A stretch of 21,581 nt of DNA from CAZTDD01 sp964612675 (GTDB taxonomy: Bacteria > Hinthialibacterota > Hinthialibacteria > Hinthialibacterales > JAKPRU01): positions 1 through 21,581 of the forward strand of contig CAZTDD010000114.1 of the NCBI GenBank assembly GCA_964612675.1, in the 5' to 3' direction. The notes beneath the pieces are model-generated. The model had not been told where the DNA came from. It did not search any database and worked only from the letters and a program-made list of their open reading frames with translations. Positions 16,087 to 21,581 of this stretch are shown here, piece by piece. The position numbers and the translations under genes were made by a program. Position 1 is the stretch's first letter. Each line of letters begins with the position of its first letter.

Positions 16087-16224
16087 AATGGCATTAAGTT
16101 AGGAAAGGGCGAAGCCCTGACTGGGAGGGCGAGGCTCCCGCCGAGCCGAAATGAAGAAAAATGCGGCTCACCAGGAGGTTCGCCCTCCCCTCGCTCCTTC
16201 TCTGAAACTTAACTTAATGGCATT
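16087..16224. repeat. 138-bp palindromic element with 15-bp terminal inverted repeats
   Basis: AATGGCATTAAGTTA (16087-16101) is inverted as TAACTTAATGGCATT (16210-16224) with one mismatch at the centre of AATGSCATT. The interior is also self-complementary: GGGAGGGCGA near 16123 pairs with TCGCCCTCCC near 16185, and CCGAGCCG with CGGCTC. The whole unit could fold into one long hairpin. It holds no gene. The pattern fits a MITE or REP/BIME-like element; no transposase for it is in the window. Confidence 0.7.
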
Positions 16225-16296
16225 GGGGTTCGGGTGGGGTTGAGCGAGAACATCGACCGTCTACCGGATGACCAAACCAGGAGGAGAACAAGTCCA

Positions 16297-17013
16297 ATGC
16301 CTCTTCTATCCGTCAACATCGACCACATCGCCACTCTCCGTGAGGCCCGTGGCACACATTACCCCGACCCCGTTCACGGAGCGACCCTTGCCGTGCTCGG
16401 GGGCTCGGACGGAATCACTGTTCATCCTCGTGAGGACGAGCGTCACATCAAGAAACGGGACGTCCGCATTCTCAAGGAAATCCTCGAAGTCCCTTTGACT
16501 CTTGAGATGGCGTTGGTACCTCAAATGGTGGATCTGGCCATCGAAATCCAACCGGCCTTAGTGACCCTTGTCCCTGAAAAAAGAGAAGAACTCACAACGG
16601 AAGGCGGCCTGGCGGTCGCCGGAGTTGAAGACAGGCTCAAGCCGCAGCTGAACCGACTGATAGATGCGGAAATCCCGGTGAGCATATTCATCGATCCCGA
16701 CGAAGACCAAATCCAGGCCGCCGCCGGACTCGGCGTCCCCTATGTCGAACTCCACACCGGCGCGTATTCCAACGCAACCACATCTGCGGAAGAGGACCGC
16801 GAATTCGAGATCCTCGCCAATGCTCTTGAGTGCGGGATTCAGCTCGGTCTCAAGGTCAACGGCGGCCACGGTCTCCATTATCACAACACCGTACGCATCG
16901 CCCGTATGCCCGGCATCCAGGCCCTCCACACCGGCCACAGTATCATCTGCCACGCGGTCTTCGTCGGTCTGGAACGTGCCGTACGGGAAATGAAGGAACT
17001 GATGAGGGTGTGA
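16297..17013 (+). CDS. pdxJ: Pyridoxine 5'-phosphate synthase
   Basis: PdxJ condenses deoxyxylulose phosphate with amino-acetone phosphate to make pyridoxine phosphate (vitamin B6). The 238-residue barrel carries the family blocks NIDHIATLREARG, GITVHPREDERHI, VPLTLEMALVPQM, FIDPDEDQIQAA, VELHTGAYSNA, GLKVNGGHGLHYHN and GHSIICHAVFVGLERAV. The His in TVHPRED, the Glu in LEMAL and the His in GHSII are where catalytic residues lie in the family. I chose ATG 16297 because AGGAGG sits about 12 bases upstream and the family N-terminus is MxxLSVNIDHIA; an in-frame ATG at 16234 would add 21 unlike residues. It closes the ftsH-folP-cdaA-cdaR-pdxJ run. Confidence 0.97.
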   Translation: MPLLSVNIDHIATLREARGTHYPDPVHGATLAVLGGSDGITVHPREDERHIKKRDVRILKEILEVPLTLEMALVPQMVDLAIEIQPALVTLVPEKREELTTEGGLAVAGVEDRLKPQLNRLIDAEIPVSIFIDPDEDQIQAAAGLGVPYVELHTGAYSNATTSAEEDREFEILANALECGIQLGLKVNGGHGLHYHNTVRIARMPGIQALHTGHSIICHAVFVGLERAVREMKELMRV

Positions 17014-17078
17014 TGAGACACATTCGTATCTCGCGCGGAGTTGGGATACAGTGTCATGGCAGACGGGGTATACTCGTG

Positions 17079-17348
17079 ATGATTGTCAGATGGACGGATT
17101 ATCTAAGGTACAAATCGAAATTGCGTGGGTTCGATCTGGCTGCCATCGAAGACATCGTCAAGTACTCGCCGGAACGCTATTTCGATACGCTAACGGGACG
17201 GCGGATTGCGGTCGGGCACTCTCAAAACAGAACCGTCATGATTCCCTACGAGGCGGATCAGGAGTCCATAACACCCATAACAATACATGTGACCTCACGC
17301 AAGCAAATCAACTTTCGGATTCAAGTAGGGAGACTCAGTCATGAATAA
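17079..17348 (+). CDS. Small DUF4258-like protein (probable toxin-like half of a pair)
   Basis: The 89-residue product (MIVRWTDYLRYKSKLRGFDL..., then VKYSPERYFDTLTGRRIAVG, VMIPYEAD, TIHVTSRKQINFRIQVGR) has the look of small DUF4258/BrnT-like proteins that occur with DUF2283 partners. These pairs resemble toxin-antitoxin modules, but function is not established and no activity can be read here. ATG 17079 is chosen because the longer open frame upstream is the shadow of pdxJ; a GTG one codon earlier is an equal alternative. The ribosome site is weak. Its 3' end overlaps the next gene by 8 bases, so the two are co-translated. Confidence 0.68.
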   Translation: MIVRWTDYLRYKSKLRGFDLAAIEDIVKYSPERYFDTLTGRRIAVGHSQNRTVMIPYEADQESITPITIHVTSRKQINFRIQVGRLSHE

Positions 17349-17574
17349 AACGAAGATGGTCTATTTTGAAAAGGAAGATATTCTGCACGTGGCGGTTTCG
17401 GATGAGCCGGAGGGCGGGAGTATTGAACTCAGCCCCAATATCACCGCCGAGTTGAACGATCAAGGCGAGCTCATCGGGATCGAAATTCTGAATGCAAGCG
17501 ATTTCATTCGTGATTCCGTTTTGGAATCCGCTCAGGCGAAGATGCTGCAATTAACGGGTGGTCGATCTGGTTGA
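17341..17574 (+). CDS. DUF2283 family small protein
   Basis: The 77-residue product reads MVYFEKEDILHVAVSDEPE, then SIELSPNITAELNDQGELIG and IEILNAS, the compact beta-rich DUF2283 pattern (D-ILHV, SPNI-AELND-G-LIGIEIL-AS). DUF2283 proteins are often the partner of a DUF4258 protein in apparent toxin-antitoxin pairs. The gene begins inside the end of its upstream partner with GGGAG about 9 bases before ATG. The role is inferred from context only. Confidence 0.82.
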   Translation: MNKTKMVYFEKEDILHVAVSDEPEGGSIELSPNITAELNDQGELIGIEILNASDFIRDSVLESAQAKMLQLTGGRSG

Positions 17575-17858
17575 TGGAGGCAGGGGCCTATTGGTGGGCT
17601 GCGATTCGTTTTCGATCCCGCCTGCGAAGCTCCATAACAACACACTACTTCAGTTTCTTATGCACCCATTTACATCGGCGATAGTCATGGGCTATCTCCA
17701 TGCACGTCCTCTATGCCTCATTTGTGCGGAAATAGACATACTTACCTTCAGCGAATGCCCTTACATAATTCTCGTCGTTCACCAACTCGTCGAGAGGTGT
17801 GTGCTACTGTACAATTACGATTGTGAAAATTCATGAGAGCATCTGGCCGGAAAACCCT
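17575..17858. other. Gap without a convincing gene
   Basis: The 284 bases between the DUF2283 gene and the CopG-type antitoxin hold no credible gene. A plus-strand frame (17558-17836) is Cys/Ile-rich and unlike any family. On the minus strand, two short stop-bounded peptides (DELVNDENYVRAFAEGKY and MEIAHDYRRCKWVHKKLK) look protein-like but have no start or good ribosome site; they may be remnants of a lost gene. The toxin expected beside the CopG antitoxin is not seen here. Confidence 0.5.
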
Positions 17859-18125
17859 ATGGAAAGGTCGACAAAAAAAACAGAGATGCCGTCAACAGAC
17901 TCGATCGAGGAACTCGCTCGGTTTTGGGACACCCATAACCTGACGGACTTTGACGAGGACTTGGAGGAAGTCGGCGAACCGGTGTTTGAACGCAAACCGG
18001 AAGCGGATCTCACCATCCACTTGTGCCCCGAAGAAATCGAGGCGGTGAACCGGATCGCATCCGCCAGAGGCCTCGATCAATCGACTCTGGTTCGCGAATG
18101 GGTGCTGGAAAAGCTGCACGACTGA
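17859..18125 (+). CDS. CopG-type antitoxin, toxin partner not found
   Basis: The 88-residue product reads SIEELARFWDTHNLTDFDED, then PVFERKPEADLTIHLCPEEI and DQSTLVREWVLEKL. This is the CopG_antitoxin layout: an N-terminal toxin-binding stretch with FWDTH-L-DF and a C-terminal ribbon-helix-helix DNA-binding part. Such proteins repress their own operon and neutralise a BrnT/RelE-type toxin usually encoded beside them. No toxin gene lies within 280 bases upstream, and downstream is a repeat region, so it looks orphan. ATG 17859 is preceded by GGAAAA; ATG at 17799 or 17886 are alternatives. Confidence 0.75.
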   Translation: MERSTKKTEMPSTDSIEELARFWDTHNLTDFDEDLEEVGEPVFERKPEADLTIHLCPEEIEAVNRIASARGLDQSTLVREWVLEKLHD

Positions 18126-18154
18126 CCCCTGCCGCCTATTGGCCACCTTGAAGT

Positions 18155-18168
18155 CCAGCCATGGCTGG
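18155..18168. terminator. Short palindrome after the CopG antitoxin
   Basis: CCAGCCATGGCTGG is a perfect 14-nt palindrome 30 bases after the stop. It may help terminate the transcript; there is no T-run. Confidence 0.3.
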
Positions 18169-18376
18169 CCCCGATTGCTCGAATTCGTCCTACCAAAAAC
18201 AATGGAGGCGACCACGGAGCAAGAGGATTCTTCCGCAGACATGTGCTGTTTTTCACCGCAACGGGGACGGAGTAATGCCTCGAACGTGCCGGTCATCGGT
18301 CTCTGTTACGATACGTCACCAATCCGAATTCCGAATAACCCGCTAAATCGACATGATGGTTCTTTGTCCAGTTCTT

Positions 18377-18446
18377 GAGCGACCGGGCACATGGGTAACA
18401 CTTCTTTTCCTCCCCCGAGATCGGGGGAGGTGTAGGAGGGGGTTGA
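18377..18446. repeat. Dispersed hairpin repeat, copy C
   Basis: GAGCGACCGGGCACATGGG, then CCTCCCCCGA paired with TCGGGGGAGG (18410-18430), then GTGTAGGAGGGGGTTGA. This is the reverse complement of copy B (15903-15966) in near-full length, and it shares its core with copies A and A' at 14064-14205. It sits about 190 bases from the DGR template repeat. The flanking bases between the CopG gene and this copy show nothing I can name. Confidence 0.8.
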
Positions 18447-18547
18447 CTTCCTTTTACGCTTCCTCCGTCTTCCATGTTCCGGCCGCCCGGGCGGGGCGTT
18501 CGGCGGTTGCCTACCAGTCCCGCCCGAGCTACTTTTATCTTTGTCCG

Positions 18548-18614
18548 CGTTCCGCGGAACGGGATGGAACCGCTTGGTCATCACTGCGTGCACGGATGTC
18601 CCGTCCGTGGACGG
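18548..18614 (-). ncRNA. Structured segment just downstream of the DGR template repeat
   Basis: On the transcribed (minus) strand, immediately after the TR, two strong hairpins can form: the 14-nt palindrome CCGTCCGTGGACGG (18601-18614), which competes with CACGGA/TCCGTG (18591-18609), and the perfect palindrome CGTTCCGCGGAACG (18548-18561). In the studied Bordetella phage DGR, the RNA next to the TR folds and primes cDNA synthesis. By analogy this stretch is a candidate for that part of the retroelement RNA. This is inference from position and base pairing only. Confidence 0.4.
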
Positions 18615-18638
18615 AACATTTCTGGCCGACGTAATGAA

Positions 18639-18754
18639 CTCAGAAGCCGAACCCCGATGTTGTTGTTGCGGTTGTCGGGCGAGTTGTTGTTGCGATTCGC
18701 CGACCGGCAGTTCTGGAGGTTGTTGTTCCAGTTGCCGCCGCGGATGACGCGGTT
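18639..18754 (-). repeat. DGR template repeat (TR)
   Basis: This 116-bp segment is a near copy of the end of the FGE-fold target gene (20969-21084). Aligned without gaps, the two differ at 23 positions. On the coding (minus) strand all 23 are adenines in this copy and other bases in the target. The remaining 83 non-adenine positions are all identical, and 10 of the 33 adenines are unchanged. On the minus strand the repeat is packed with Asn codons (13 AAC and one AAT), the usual DGR design, because randomising the two As gives many residues and no stop codon. It ends 17 bases after the RT stop, so it is co-transcribed downstream of the RT gene. Beyond base 18754 similarity becomes doubtful (one T-to-G mismatch, then GAGC shared). 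Confidence 0.97.
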
Positions 18755-18771
18755 AGAGCTTCCCTTCGGTT

Positions 18772-19782
18772 TCACCCCTCTTGCCGCCGTTGCTCATACT
18801 CTTGTCTGAGACGGCGACTGTTCGCAAACCCCACATGCGCCGCCAGGCTCTGCGCGGATGCGACCAGTTTCTCCTCGTCGATCTTGCCGGCATGGAATGC
18901 GGCTTCCCGGTTGCGGATTTTCCGCGTATAGCGAATCCATCCCTCACGTTTCACTCGAATGAGATTCGGATAAACGTGGAATCCCAGAAAAGGCAATCCG
19001 TGCCATCCCGGTGCGATAAAAGTCCCCTTTTCTTTCAATTCCAAAGCCAATTCATTCTGCAAAAACTCTTTAATCTCCGCACGAAGCGCGTGGAGTGGGG
19101 GCTTCTCGTCTCCAAATACAACAAAATCGTCCATGTACCTTACGTACCGTTTCCATCCTAGACAGTCCTTTACGTGGTAATCCAAGCGGCTGAGATAGAA
19201 GTTGGCAAAATACTGACTGGTCAGATTCCCGATTGGCAAACCTCTGCCGGGAATGGAACCCGGCACCTCGGGACAGATGATCGCGTCCAGCAGCCTGAGC
19301 AAACGGTCATCTTTGACGATTCTTCGCAGCAATTGTCTCAATATCCCATGATCCACAGACTGGAAGAACTTCGAAACATCGGCCTTCAGGTAGAATTCGC
19401 TCCGTCGAAGAAAAGACTGGGCACGTCGGACGGCTTTGTGGCTGCCCTTATTCTTGCGGCAGGCATAAGAGTCGTGGATGAATCTTGCTTCGAAGACTGG
19501 ATCAAGAACATTACATATTGCGTGGTGAACGACGCGATCCCGGAAGTCGGCAGCACAAATCAAGCGACGTTTTGGTTCGTAGACGTAGAACGTCCGATAC
19601 GGTCTCGGCTCATACCGCTCCCCAATCAGGTCGGCTTGAATGGACAAGAGCTCTCGTTCCAGATTGAAAAAGAACTGCGCTACGCGCGATCGAGAGGTCT
19701 TCCCACGAAACGCTTTCTTGGCGGCCAGCACCAGGTTCTCAAAGTCACAGATCCGATCAAAAAGACTGTCGACCCGTTTCAT
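18772..19782 (-). CDS. DGR reverse transcriptase
   Basis: This reverse transcriptase should copy the TR RNA into adenine-mutated cDNA that replaces the VR (mutagenic retrohoming). The 336-residue protein has the right size for a DGR RT, with only the finger/palm core and a short thumb. Motifs: RRLICAADFRDRVVHHAI, the first catalytic Asp135 in YLKADVSKFFQSVDH, LPIGNLTSQYFANFYLSRLD (184-190 is IGNLTSQ) and the YMDD box at 216-219, followed by LPFLGFHVYP. SQ in motif 4 in place of the SP of group II intron RTs is a mark of the DGR class. No maturase, X or endonuclease domain is present. ATG 19782 overlaps the avd stop by ATGA; a longer open frame upstream is the shadow of avd. It is the last protein gene before the TR. 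Confidence 0.97.
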   Translation of the reverse strand: MKRVDSLFDRICDFENLVLAAKKAFRGKTSRSRVAQFFFNLERELLSIQADLIGERYEPRPYRTFYVYEPKRRLICAADFRDRVVHHAICNVLDPVFEARFIHDSYACRKNKGSHKAVRRAQSFLRRSEFYLKADVSKFFQSVDHGILRQLLRRIVKDDRLLRLLDAIICPEVPGSIPGRGLPIGNLTSQYFANFYLSRLDYHVKDCLGWKRYVRYMDDFVVFGDEKPPLHALRAEIKEFLQNELALELKEKGTFIAPGWHGLPFLGFHVYPNLIRVKREGWIRYTRKIRNREAAFHAGKIDEEKLVASAQSLAAHVGFANSRRLRQEYEQRRQEG

Positions 19783-20132
19783 GCCTTCTCCTGCTGTTTG
19801 ATCCAGCCGCCCAACATGCGACCGGCTTCCGCCAGCTGCCTGGAGGCGTGTTCGTAGCCTCGTGTGGGCAGATATCGGAGATTGTGACAAATTCGCAGCA
19901 ATACACGAATCTTTTCGATGTTCAGATCCGCTCGCTTGAGGAGAGCCTTCTTGTTCTTGCTGTACCGGGCCTCAACGAGATACTCGACAACGTCGAGCGC
20001 CAGGTTGTCTATGCGGCTTGCGAATGTAAACCGCACGGATCTCGGAAACTTCCCCGTGGTTGTGAGCAACCATTCCAAAAAGGACATCCAGTGCACGAAA
20101 ATGGGTAGATCTTCGTGTGGCGCCGGATTCAC
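19779..20132 (-). CDS. avd: DGR accessory protein Avd (four-helix bundle)
   Basis: Avd (accessory variability determinant) is a small basic pentameric four-helix bundle that binds the RT and the TR RNA and is needed for retrohoming. The 117-residue product matches the family: LPIFVHWMSFLEWLLTTTGK, then FPRSVRFTFASRIDNLALDV, VEYLVEARYSKNKKALLKRA, and the end YEHASRQLAEAGRMLGGWIK. Its charge is strongly basic, as expected for nucleic-acid binding. The start is GTG at 20132, with GGGAGG about 9-10 bases upstream. The stop overlaps the RT start by 4 bases. The HRDC-domain gene lies 79 bases upstream on the same strand. Confidence 0.93.
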   Translation of the reverse strand: MNPAPHEDLPIFVHWMSFLEWLLTTTGKFPRSVRFTFASRIDNLALDVVEYLVEARYSKNKKALLKRADLNIEKIRVLLRICHNLRYLPTRGYEHASRQLAEAGRMLGGWIKQQEKA

Positions 20133-20211
20133 GCTTGGACACCTCCCTCATGCGGACCCAAAGTACAAAATCCAAACGCGCAGCCGCGAAGCGGGCGCTC
20201 CCATAGAAGTC

Positions 20212-20748
20212 TCATCGTCCCTTCTCTTTGGGTGACTCAGCGTCAGTCTTTGTTTGCTCGGCCTTTCGATCCTCCGGCGTCGATTCCAGACCGCCAATGA
20301 GCCGCAGGATATCCCCGCCCATCTTGTCGATTTTCGCTTTGCCTACGCCCTCGATCGATCCAAGTTTGGTGAGATTATCCGGCCGCTTTGTCGCGATCAG
20401 GGCCAGCTGACGATTTGTCAAAAGAATATACGGTGGCACTCCTTCCGCCTTGGCCTTCTCATTTCGCCATTCTCGAAGGCGTTTGAAGACCGCCCAATCC
20501 TCCTCAGAAAGGAGTTCTCTGTAGTCCTTCTTCTCTTCTTTGTCTCCTCTGTTTCGGTTCGTTTCCTCCTTGGCGGAATCGATACCGTTGTACAGAACAA
20601 GAAGCCCGAGATACGGTATGCCGTCCCGTAAGAAGAAATGATCTCGCACCTCCACCAGCTCTTTGTCCGCAAGGAAAGAGACAACTTCTTCGTCGTCGAA
20701 GCGATCCCTCTTTGATGAGAATCGCACTGTAAACACACGGCAATGCAT
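20212..20748 (-). CDS. HRDC-domain protein, probable second DGR accessory
   Basis: The 178-residue protein has an N-terminal alpha/beta part (CRVFTVRFSSKRDRFDDEEV, then VEVRDHFFLRDGIPYLGLLV), a charged linker, and a C-terminal HRDC domain at about residues 80-152 (DWAVFKRLREWRNEKAKAEG, PPYILLTNRQLALIATKRPD and SIEGVGKAKIDKMGGDIL). HRDC is a small helical nucleic-acid-binding domain of RecQ helicases and RNase D. DGR cassettes in the literature carry either Avd or an HRDC protein of this layout as the accessory. GAGG lies 6 bases before the ATG at 20748. The gene is between the DGR target and avd, in the same direction. Its tail is Lys/Glu-rich. Role inferred from context and domain. Confidence 0.87.
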   Translation of the reverse strand: MHCRVFTVRFSSKRDRFDDEEVVSFLADKELVEVRDHFFLRDGIPYLGLLVLYNGIDSAKEETNRNRGDKEEKKDYRELLSEEDWAVFKRLREWRNEKAKAEGVPPYILLTNRQLALIATKRPDNLTKLGSIEGVGKAKIDKMGGDILRLIGGLESTPEDRKAEQTKTDAESPKEKGR

Positions 20749-20778
20749 TAAAAACCTCGATTTTTAAATTCCGCGCGA

Positions 20779-20802
20779 ACAAGGGGGATAAATCCCCCTT
20801 GT
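20779..20802 (-). terminator. Strong hairpin between the DGR target and the HRDC gene
   Basis: ACAAGGGGGAT (20779-20789) and ATCCCCCTTGT (20792-20802) are perfectly complementary with two bases between, giving an ideal stem with an apical TAAA loop. It could end the target transcript or act as a DGR-associated hairpin. It lies about 170 bases past the VR end, farther than the cruciform hairpins described just after VRs, so I favour terminator. The GGGGGATA core is repeated next to it (ATCCCCCT at about 20803). The rest of the 20749-20955 gap shows no gene. Confidence 0.5.
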
Positions 20803-20955
20803 ATCCCCCTCCAGCTCTCAGCACAACCTGAATCTACAGCAAGACGCTCTCTCCGTCTCTCATGCTTCGGCTGCTCGGGCTTCGCTTCCGGCAGCCTTCG
20901 CATGAAAGACTCCGTTCGCTCCCCCAACCCTGTCAAGAGACCAAGTGCCCAAGTG

Positions 20956-21581
20956 TCAAGGGCTCGACCTCAGAAGCCGAACCCCGACGTGGTAGCCGCG
21001 GTAGTCGGGCGAGAGGCCGGCGCGATACGCCGACCGGCAGTACTGGAGGCTGAGGCCCCAGGCGCCGCCGCGGATGACGCGGGGCGAGCCGCTTTGTTGA
21101 CCAGTCGGGTCAACTATCGGCCCTGACGGATAATCGCCGTACCAATCCTGACACCATTCATAAACATTCCCACTCATGTCGTACAGACCCCAATCATTCG
21201 GCAACTTCTGAGCGACCTCCTTCGTGCCGTAGGGACTGTTGTTCCCAACGTACCAAGCATAATCGTCGATCTCAGTCTCGTTCAGGTCATCCCCCCAATA
21301 AAAACGTGTCGTCGTTCCCGCTCGACACGCATACTCCCACTCTGCCTCCGTCGGCAAGCGAAACGTCCCATAACCCATATCGTTCAAGTTGTCGATGAAG
21401 TCCTGACAATCATTCCATGAGACCTGCTCCACAGGATTATTCGGCTTGCCACCAAAAGATGAAGGATTGTCCCCCATCACCGCCTCCCACTGCGCCTGCG
21501 TCACCTCATACTTCCCGATATAAAAATCCTGGCTGATCGTTACCTCATGCTGCGGCCCTTCGTCGTCATCCCGATCTTTCT
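20956..21581 (-). CDS. DGR target protein: FGE-sulfatase/C-type-lectin fold, 5' end outside the window
   Basis: The frame is open to the window edge, so the N-terminus and any signal peptide are missing; 208 residues are visible. Family blocks of the FGE-sulfatase domain are clear: EVTISQDFYIGKYEVTQAQW, NPVEQVSWNDCQDFIDNL, FRLPTEAEWEYACRAG, TTTRFYWGDD, GLYDMSGNVYEWCQDWYGDY and SPRVIRGGAW at the end. The last ~40 residues are the variable repeat. The two catalytic Cys of true formylglycine-generating enzymes lie in the GGSYxC...YC segment; here the matching stretch is GGAWGLSLQYC with only the structural Cys, so this is probably a binding protein on the C-type-lectin scaffold, as in known DGR targets. 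The product ends VRLLRSSP, four to five residues after the VR. Ligand unknown. Confidence 0.93.
   Translation of the reverse strand, partial: KDRDDDEGPQHEVTISQDFYIGKYEVTQAQWEAVMGDNPSSFGGKPNNPVEQVSWNDCQDFIDNLNDMGYGTFRLPTEAEWEYACRAGTTTRFYWGDDLNETEIDDYAWYVGNNSPYGTKEVAQKLPNDWGLYDMSGNVYEWCQDWYGDYPSGPIVDPTGQQSGSPRVIRGGAWGLSLQYCRSAYRAGLSPDYRGYHVGVRLLRSSP
20969..21084 (-). repeat. DGR variable repeat (VR) at the 3' end of the target gene
   Basis: It is aligned without gaps to the TR at 18639-18754 (offset 2330). Fifteen residues differ: 14 Asn of the TR become P, A, G, L, S, Y, Y, A, G, L, Y, G, Y and H, and one Ile becomes V. In order along the protein the varied sites surround invariant blocks RVIRGG, LQ, CRSA, SPD and GVRLL. 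The shared last stretch before the stop (ATCGGGGTTCGGCTTCTGAG, one base changed) contains the GC-rich 3' end where the initiation-of-homing site lies in other DGRs. I see no clear cruciform hairpin in the first 60 bases past it. Confidence 0.96.

Noticed and set aside
16830..17078. Upstream extension of the DUF4258-like gene
   Set aside because: This part overlaps pdxJ in another frame and has pdxJ-shadow composition; the family start fits the ATG at 17079.
17558..17836. Plus-strand frame of 92 residues as a gene
   Set aside because: Odd composition, no family look, weak start, and overlaps the end of the DUF2283 gene.
18581..18775. Minus-strand frame with many Asn (RVIRGGNWNNN...) as a protein gene
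   Set aside because: It is the DGR template repeat read through; it has no ribosome site, and its similarity to the target gene is explained by the TR/VR relationship.
18474..18809. Cys-rich plus-strand frames across the TR
   Set aside because: The CCC-type repeats are the antisense of the AAC codons of the TR; no coding support.
18772..19782. Reverse transcriptase as a group II intron or retron enzyme
   Set aside because: No maturase or endonuclease domain, no intron RNA ends, SQ in motif 4, and an Avd gene and TR/VR pair adjoin it.
20956..21581. True formylglycine-generating enzyme
   Set aside because: The catalytic Cys pair is absent at the matching positions and the region is a DGR variable repeat; no sulfatase gene lies nearby.

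Overview
The window looks like a piece of the chromosome of an uncultivated, environmental Gram-negative-type bacterium. I base this on a periplasmic/secreted DUF1080 lipoprotein-like gene, an FG-GAP repeat protein, two prepilin-like proteins, a formylglycine-enzyme-fold (FGE) protein, many small hairpin repeats, and the gene order ftsH-folP-cdaA-cdaR-pdxJ. This mix resembles Hydrogenedentota, Sumerlaeota, Omnitrophota or PVC-group genomes, but I cannot settle the phylum by reading alone.

Layout. 1-4374: the 3' part of a methyl-accepting chemotaxis protein, a terminator-like hairpin, and a large soluble hybrid histidine kinase. 4661-7520: a secreted DUF1080 protein; then, on the minus strand, an MNT/HEPN toxin-antitoxin pair whose HEPN half is broken, and a secreted FG-GAP protein. 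7676-9909: two prepilin-like proteins and an acidic secreted protein. 10131-10577 (minus): a small membrane-anchored protein. 10872-17013: a housekeeping block with FtsH protease, dihydropteroate synthase, diadenylate cyclase CdaA, its YbbR-domain partner CdaR, and pyridoxine phosphate synthase PdxJ. The gaps inside this block hold tandem and hairpin repeats. 17079-18125: a DUF4258/DUF2283-like pair and an orphan CopG-type antitoxin.

The main find is at 18639-21581 on the minus strand: a complete-looking diversity-generating retroelement (DGR). In transcription order it has a target protein of the FGE/C-type-lectin fold (5' end beyond the window) with a variable repeat (VR) at its C-terminus, an HRDC-domain accessory protein, an Avd-type accessory protein, a DGR-class reverse transcriptase with YMDD and the IGxxxSQ motif, and a template repeat (TR) just after the RT gene. 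I aligned TR and VR by hand over 116 bp. They differ at 23 positions, and every difference falls on a template adenine of the coding strand. All 14 Asn codons of the TR read as other residues in the VR. This is the signature of adenine-specific mutagenic retrohoming. Carrying both Avd and HRDC accessories in one cassette is worth a second look.

Secondary signals are the inactivated HEPN toxin (a nonsense codon plus a 5-bp tandem duplication) beside an intact MNT gene, and a family of hairpin-bearing dispersed repeats with four copies between 14.0 and 18.5 kb, one of them about 190 bp from the TR.
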